NCBI GenBank assembly: GCA_022712735.1
Contig: JAFLKA010000098.1
Span: 1-38,580, forward strand
DNA: 38,580 nt
Direction: 5' to 3'
Source of the DNA: Marinosulfonomonas sp.
GTDB taxonomy: Bacteria > Pseudomonadota > Alphaproteobacteria > Rhodobacterales > Rhodobacteraceae
The translations under genes were made by a program, and so were the position numbers. This document shows, one piece after another, positions 34,277-38,580 of the stretch (its first letter is position 1; each line of letters begins with the position of its first letter). The notes under the pieces are model-generated. The model saw nothing but the letters and a program-made list of their open reading frames with translations, did not search any database and was not told where the DNA came from.

Positions 34277-35131
34277 ATGGGACGCAGGACACATCTTGTT
34301 GTTGTCGATACTTTTTGTTCAACCGAGGAAGTCACATCAGTACTTCAGGCTTTATCCTCGGATTCCACCCATATGGCTGTGTTGGTTCTGGGGCTGGCAC
34401 CGGAAATGCCTATTAGCACATATAGTGCATCTTCTTACGGTGCATACGCTATTCCTGCGGCTTGGCAGGAAGGATACAACACGCAGAATAAAGCAACCGC
34501 TGCCAGAGCCGAAGATGTGGAGAAAATATTGCAGGATGCGGGTATTGCTGGTGATGTAGTAACGGCATTTTGCGAGATGCCAAAAATCGAGGAAGCGGTC
34601 GCTGCGCGGGCCACGTTGTGCGATTTGGCAATTCTGTCAGGGCAGGTACTCACATCCGAGGATATCCTACAGCAAGCCCTTGATGGGATATTGTTCCGCT
34701 CACCTGTTGCTGGCGTGGTCAACAATACGGGCCAGCTATTCACCGGCAATGCCAAACACCCGTTCATTGCCTGGAGCGGTGATTTGCCCGCGACCCGCGC
34801 TGTTCATCATGCGCTGCCGTTCTTGCGGGAAGCCGAAGAAGTAACTGTTGCGCTGTTTGATCCCCTCATGCGGGAACATGCCGATGGTGACAATCCGGGA
34901 TCGGATGTTGCTGCTTGGCTCAGTCGACACGGATGCAAGGTGAATGTTCAGCAGTATCCAAGTGGTGGCAAGGAAATTGGTGATTGTATCGTTGAGCGGG
35001 CTACCGAGGTCGGATCGGATCTTGTTGTCATGGGGGCCTACGGGCATTCAAGATTGCGCCAACGGATATTTGGTGGCACAACGCGAACGCTGCTTGAACA
35101 AGCCAAACTGCCAGTGCTGTTTGCCCATTGA
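34277..35131 (+). CDS. Tandem universal stress protein, divergent first domain
   Basis: This 284-residue protein has a divergent N-terminal Usp-like half (begins RRTHLVVVDTF) and a better conserved C-terminal half. The latter carries the nucleotide motif MGAYGHSRLRQRIFGGTTRTLL (given here as key residues: Gly-x2-Gly-x9-Gly-Thr near 258-275). Such proteins are common in alphaproteobacteria beside FNR-controlled genes. AAAGGAAAGAG precedes the ATG. The gene has its own FNR-like site and is followed by the fourth usp gene after 81 bases. Confidence 0.85.
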   Translation: MGRRTHLVVVDTFCSTEEVTSVLQALSSDSTHMAVLVLGLAPEMPISTYSASSYGAYAIPAAWQEGYNTQNKATAARAEDVEKILQDAGIAGDVVTAFCEMPKIEEAVAARATLCDLAILSGQVLTSEDILQQALDGILFRSPVAGVVNNTGQLFTGNAKHPFIAWSGDLPATRAVHHALPFLREAEEVTVALFDPLMREHADGDNPGSDVAAWLSRHGCKVNVQQYPSGGKEIGDCIVERATEVGSDLVVMGAYGHSRLRQRIFGGTTRTLLEQAKLPVLFAH

Positions 35132-35212
35132 GCAACTCTGGGTTCCCGTACGTCCGAGCACGCCGTATTCGCAGCAATAAAGCATAAAACCCAAACGATG
35201 AGGGCATATCAC

Positions 35213-36043
35213 ATGCAAAAAATTCTATTCGCAACCGACCTGGACGCAAGATCTGATCGCGCGTTGGACCGAGCCTTGATGATCTCAACCGCGCTTAATG
35301 CAGAATTGCATATCCTGCATGTCGTTGAAAAAACATGGCCGCGCGGTGCCGAGAAAACTGCGTTTACAGAAATTGAAAACCTGGTTGCAATAAGCCAGAA
35401 AATCCATCGCACTTCAAATGAGAGCCAAGTGATGGCACCTGAAATCAAAGTCATTCGTGGCAAACCGGCAAAAGAAATCGTTAAGGAAATCAGGTCAACT
35501 GATCCCGATCTGGTTATCATGGGGCGTGGCAAAGATTTTACGATTGAGAAAATCATTATCGGGACAACGGTTGAAAAGGTTATTGCCAAATCAGACAAAC
35601 CTATTCTTGTGGTAAAAACACGACCAAAGGCGGCCTATGAAACATGTCTGGTGGCCTTCGATAATTCCACCGGATCACGTTCTGCTTTGGAAACGACGCT
35701 TCAAACCGCACCGGAAGCGAACCTGATTATTCTAAATGCCGCTGAAAATCTTCGTGGTCAAAGCGATGAGCTTGGCGGTATCGAAGATTTGATACATGGC
35801 CATTCATCAAAGATCATTGAGGAAACAATAACGGCGGATCAAAAAAATCCCGTCCTTCAAGTGTTGGTTGATAGAGGAGCTGCAACTGACGTCATCTTGA
35901 CACGAGTGGCGGAAATCAAACCTGATCTGGTGGCTTGTGGCAGGACGGGAAAAACAGGTTTGAAATCCCTGTTGCCCGGCAGCACCGCCCAAGTACTCCT
36001 TGGGCATCTGACATGTGACGTTTTGCTTGCAGGGGTCAAATAG
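35213..36043 (+). CDS. Tandem universal stress protein with two nucleotide sites
   Basis: The start at 35213 (GAGGG eight bases upstream) gives 276 residues starting MQKILFATDLDARSDRALDRA, shortened here by choice of start from a longer frame at 35198. Both Usp domains keep a binding loop: MGRGKDFTIEKIIIGTT near 105 and CGRTGKTGLKSLLPGST near 245. It probably follows the third usp gene on one transcript. It is the last gene before a 1-kb noncoding stretch. Confidence 0.88.
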   Translation: MQKILFATDLDARSDRALDRALMISTALNAELHILHVVEKTWPRGAEKTAFTEIENLVAISQKIHRTSNESQVMAPEIKVIRGKPAKEIVKEIRSTDPDLVIMGRGKDFTIEKIIIGTTVEKVIAKSDKPILVVKTRPKAAYETCLVAFDNSTGSRSALETTLQTAPEANLIILNAAENLRGQSDELGGIEDLIHGHSSKIIEETITADQKNPVLQVLVDRGAATDVILTRVAEIKPDLVACGRTGKTGLKSLLPGSTAQVLLGHLTCDVLLAGVK

Positions 36044-36421
36044 TGCCCGATAAATCAATGCGGGCGCGTGGTGACCAAATCAACGGGTCTGTGACATGAA
36101 CAGTTTCGGCAGTTTTTCCGGCAGGCTTTCGAACTTATTTATTATAGGATAAGTGTTACGCCGAGGATGTTAAGAATTCCGTGTCAGGATCATTAGTTAA
36201 ATATCCTACACATCATCTGGTTCTGTCACAAAGTTTATCGCAGTTCATATCTGACTTAGTATTGCCATAAGTTAACCCGGCATTGTGGTGTCTGGATGGC
36301 GTCCGTTTTCAGCCCTTGCTGACTGAAACCGATCAGAATGGCTGCTTTCCAGCAATACATGCTTAAGATTTAGCACCCGTAGCGAAGGTCCACTGCCCGC
36401 CCTAGGTGTTGAATGGGCGAG

Positions 36422-36520
36422 TCCGCTTTGGGGCTGGAAGCAGCCATTCGCCGCAAAACTCACCAACAGCAGCAAAGGGCCGATGTTCCATCTGGCATCA
36501 ATAATCGAACGGCAGTTTTG
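36422..36520. repeat. Dispersed intergenic repeat, copy 3
   Basis: TCCGCTTTGGGGCTGG (36422-36437), the following CATTCG segment and GAACGGCAGTTTTG (36507-36520) match copy 2 in the same order. The distance between the two shared segments is larger here (about 85 instead of 41 bases), indicating an insertion or deletion. Confidence 0.6.
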
Positions 36521-36807
36521 TCCCGCATTTCAGCCGTTGCGGCAGCTTGCGGCAAATGGCTGCTTTCTCAAACTAGAGTTTATGAGACAGCTTGGATGAC
36601 GCCTAAAACATTCCCAAACCTTACACTTAAGCCGTTTCACATACAAAGCCTCACAAAGGGGTGTTGACGAAACACTTAGGGAGTCATTCGGTACTCAGCC
36701 GGAACAGCCCCCTCGGGCACAACGCATATTTATCGACTGGCTTAGATTTATTGTTTGCCAAATTAAAATAACAGCAAAAGTTTAGCGGCCTTGCGAGAGA
36801 AGAGCTA

Positions 36808-36824
36808 AGGACCCGCTGGGTCCT
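36808..36824. promoter_or_regulatory. Short perfect inverted repeat before the DUF3768/ParB genes
   Basis: AGGACCC-GCT-GGGTCCT is a perfect 7-bp inverted repeat with a 3-base centre. GGGTCCTCG recurs 34 bases downstream (from 36854). It could be an operator, a partition (parS-like) site or a hairpin; no T-tract follows. Only the symmetry is certain. Confidence 0.35.
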
Positions 36825-36921
36825 CGCGCCCGCAACAGAAATAGACGGGGCCGGGTCCTCGGCTTTGCCTGCGGGCCGCACCAAACCCCCATCGATTTAC
36901 AGTTGCAGTTGCTACCCCCGA

Positions 36922-36946
36922 CGCTTCGCCAGCGGGTCAGGTTTTA
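36922..36946 (+). repeat. Leader motif copy 1 (hairpin plus CAGGTTTTAGA)
   Basis: CGCTTCGCCAGCG can form a small hairpin and is followed by GGT and CAGGTTTTAGA. A second copy lies at 37425-37447 ahead of the ParB-like gene. This one precedes the DUF3768 gene by 88 bases. Confidence 0.45.
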
Positions 36947-37033
36947 GAGACGACGCCCTAAAGGGCTTTGCTCAAAACCAGAACCAAAAAGGGCAACAGA
37001 CCCTAGCGGTTCCACCACATTGGAGAAGCAAGC

Positions 37034-37414
37034 ATGACCGATAAGGAAGAACCGATCGTTGAGGAACAAGCACGGCTGGCCGAAATGATCGCCATCGCCG
37101 AGCAGAATGATCTCTTTCGCCAGAAACCAACTCTGAATGAAGCCAGTGGCCGCTGGGTTTACACCGCAGCTATCAATGCGGAAGGCCCCGCCTTCCTTGA
37201 GGACTGCGTAAAGGCCGTTGGTGAATACAGCGATTTCACCGAGGACAATGATCCATTCGGCACCCATGAAATGGGCTTTATGACCGTTCAGGGCAAAGCC
37301 GTTTGGTGGAAGATCGATCTCTTTGATCAAGCCTATAACATGGGTTCCCCAAATCCCTCTGCATTGGTTGAGACGCGGCGTGTCCTAACCATCCTATTCC
37401 CCGACGATTATTAA
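37034..37414 (+). CDS. DUF3768 domain-containing protein
   Basis: This 126-residue soluble protein contains the DUF3768 pattern: AIAEQNDLFRQ near 20, GRWVYTAAI, FTEDNDPFGTHEMGFM near 75-92, VWWKIDLFD near 97 and a C-terminal TRRVLTILFPDDY. Function is unknown. In alphaproteobacteria these genes are typical of plasmids and integrated elements, beside ParB-like and DNA-processing genes, as here. GGAGAAGCAAGC precedes the ATG. It is 76 bases before the ParB-like gene. Confidence 0.85.
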   Translation: MTDKEEPIVEEQARLAEMIAIAEQNDLFRQKPTLNEASGRWVYTAAINAEGPAFLEDCVKAVGEYSDFTEDNDPFGTHEMGFMTVQGKAVWWKIDLFDQAYNMGSPNPSALVETRRVLTILFPDDY

Positions 37415-37424
37415 TCTCAGCCCT

Positions 37425-37447
37425 CCGCTTCAGGCGGCAGGTTTTAG
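37425..37447 (+). repeat. Leader motif copy 2 (hairpin plus CAGGTTTTAGA)
   Basis: CCGCTTCAGGCGG can form a 4-bp hairpin and is followed directly by CAGGTTTTAGA. It lies between the DUF3768 stop codon and the ParB-like ATG, 44 bases before the latter, and resembles 36922-36946. It might be a weak terminator or a shared regulatory leader. Confidence 0.45.
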
Positions 37448-37490
37448 AATTCAACCAACACATGGCCCATGTGGCCAAAGGAGATATCCA

Positions 37491-38580
37491 ATGACCAAGC
37501 AAAGCACAATCACCGCAGCACAGGACATGCCAGTTATCGAGTATCTGGCACTTGCCGATCTCACCCTGTCCGATTTGAACCCACGCAAAGACGTAAGTGA
37601 GGAAGGCATCGCCCTGCTTGCCGATAGCCTTGTTACTTGCGGCCTTATTCAGAACCTTGCAGGGATCATGGATGCCAAAGGCAATGTTGCCATTGTGGCA
37701 GGCGGTCGTCGTCTTCGCGCACTGGCCATTGCAGTAAAGACCCGTCCCGATCTTGGCGTGGTTCCTGTGCAGATCGCAAAGAACGCAGCCGTTGCCCTGC
37801 AATGGGCCAATGCCGAAAACACCGCCCGTGTTGACCTCGACCCCGTGGACGAAATCCGCGCTTACGGCAAGATGATGGCGCAAGACCGTGATGTGGGTAA
37901 AATCTCGCAAGCCTTTGGTGTGACCGAAGCCCATGTGCGCCGTCGCCTTGCTCTTGCTGGCCTCCCTGCCCCCGTGCTGGATGCGCTCAAATCTGGCGAG
38001 ATCAGCATGGGGCTGGCGCAAGCTTTTACCGTCAGCAGCAATGAGGCGCTGATCTTGGAAGTGCTGAAGGATGCGATCAACGGCTATATGAATGAATACA
38101 CCGTCAAGAACCGTCTGAACCCGCAAAGCATCGATAGCGAAAGCCGCGAGGCCACCTTTGTAGGGTTGGAAGCCTATGAAGCAGAGGGCGGCACCATCAC
38201 CCGCGATCTGTTTGAGGATGAGGTTTTACTTCACAACCCAGATATCATTGAGCGCTTGTTTGGCGAGAAGCTGCAAGCCGCTGCCGCTGCCTTCAAAGAG
38301 GCCGAGGGCTGGGCATGGGTGACGTTTTCCGAAGAAAGTTCGCTGTATTGGTATGAATTGCAGGAGCAGAATGGCTTTGCCCGTGTCTACAAGGGCGAAG
38401 GAGTTTTAGACGAAGAGCAGGTCGCACGGCATGATATTCTGCGGGAACTCTATGATCGCGACACCCTTGAAGAAAAAGAAAGGATCGAGCTGGCCGCGCT
38501 GGAAGCTATTGTTGAAGGGGATTACATCTCCGCTCAGAAAGCCATTGCGGGGGCCATCGTCTATGTCGATCACAGCGGGG
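37491..38580 (+). CDS. ParB/RepB/Spo0J family protein, N-terminal part (cut by window edge)
   Basis: This is a DNA-binding partition-type protein, open to the window end (363 codons seen). Box I is DLNPRKDVSEEGIALLADS near 27-45, with GLIQNLAGI. The nucleotide-binding box II reads AGGRRLRAL near 80, where canonical ParB has GERRxRA. NTARVDLDPVDEIRAY near 125 and a helix-turn-helix (GKISQAFGVTEAHVRRRLALAGLP, near 143-165) follow. The family of long ParB-like proteins beside DUF3768 is common on alphaproteobacterial plasmids; they are not the ParA-linked chromosomal ParB. No parA is seen before it. GGAGATATCCA precedes the ATG at 37491. Confidence 0.88.
   Translation, partial: MTKQSTITAAQDMPVIEYLALADLTLSDLNPRKDVSEEGIALLADSLVTCGLIQNLAGIMDAKGNVAIVAGGRRLRALAIAVKTRPDLGVVPVQIAKNAAVALQWANAENTARVDLDPVDEIRAYGKMMAQDRDVGKISQAFGVTEAHVRRRLALAGLPAPVLDALKSGEISMGLAQAFTVSSNEALILEVLKDAINGYMNEYTVKNRLNPQSIDSESREATFVGLEAYEAEGGTITRDLFEDEVLLHNPDIIERLFGEKLQAAAAAFKEAEGWAWVTFSEESSLYWYELQEQNGFARVYKGEGVLDEEQVARHDILRELYDRDTLEEKERIELAALEAIVEGDYISAQKAIAGAIVYVDHSG

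Larger units (their letters stand above)
36044..37033. other. About 1 kb without a supported gene
   Basis: No credible gene is seen on either strand. The stretch holds dispersed-repeat copy 3 (36422-36520), a short hairpin GTGTT/AACAC near 36662, a 7-bp inverted repeat (36808-36824) and the leader motif of the DUF3768 gene (36922-36946). It appears to be the boundary between the stress-gene region and a mobile or plasmid-type cluster. Confidence 0.5.

Noticed and set aside
36684..36884. A 66-codon minus-strand frame in the 1-kb noncoding stretch
   Set aside because: It has no good ribosome site or domain, and it spans the inverted repeat, so it is more likely chance.
37278..38126. A 282-codon minus-strand open frame opposite the ParB-like gene
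   Set aside because: The plus strand shows a clear ParB domain running to the window edge. The antisense frame has no recognisable fold.

Overview
The window looks like alphaproteobacterial DNA, most likely Rhodobacterales (Roseobacter group). This is inferred from the gene families present (HdeA-like protein, alphaproteobacterial porin, FnrL-like sites, a DUF3768/ParB cluster) and from moderate GC. No rRNA, tRNA, CRISPR array or complete insertion sequence was seen. Both ends cut through genes: a Fic protein on the left and a ParB-like protein on the right.

Layout. (1) 1-776: 5' part of a Fic gene, a repeat-rich promoter and a dispersed intergenic repeat. (2) 777-7682, all minus strand: a membrane alpha/beta hydrolase, a porin, a 3-alpha-hydroxysteroid-dehydrogenase-like SDR, a Tat-exported cyclase-family metal hydrolase and two AraC regulators. 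This looks like a small catabolic locus; a terminator separates the cyclase from the SDR. (3) 7970-19125: a TolB-like/TPR regulator, an arginine-deiminase-like protein, an HdeA-like protein with a glycine-zipper protein, and a five-gene operon (RND adaptor, RND pump, outer-membrane factor, K+ channel, DUF900 lipoprotein). Three of these transcription units share one promoter architecture: two direct TACAAT boxes 19 bp apart, with a -10-like element about 20 bp downstream. (4) 19589-20800: a GltS glutamate/Na+ symporter.

(5) 21665-29516 (perhaps to 31027): a tightly packed operon encoding PsiE, a P-type ATPase, a site-2 protease with CBS domains, a NOX/FRE-like transmembrane flavocytochrome, a 12-heme cytochrome c and a periplasmic rhodanese, followed by NhaA. 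It reads as a route for electrons from cytoplasmic NAD(P)H to a periplasmic multiheme protein, combined with ion homeostasis. (6) 31028-36043: four universal stress proteins and a DUF808 membrane protein. Two FNR-like sites lie in the gaps, and remnants of two transporters and possibly a flavodoxin lie between the genes. (7) 36044-38580: about 1 kb of noncoding sequence, then a DUF3768 gene and a ParB-like gene, typical of plasmids or integrated mobile elements.

The two most promising systems are the TACAAT-box regulon (pH or envelope stress by content, with a candidate regulator encoded beside it) and the flavocytochrome/12-heme cytochrome/ion-pump operon (low-oxygen or redox stress by context). 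Both functional readings are inferences. The motifs, heme sites, histidine spacing and gene order were read directly from the sequence.
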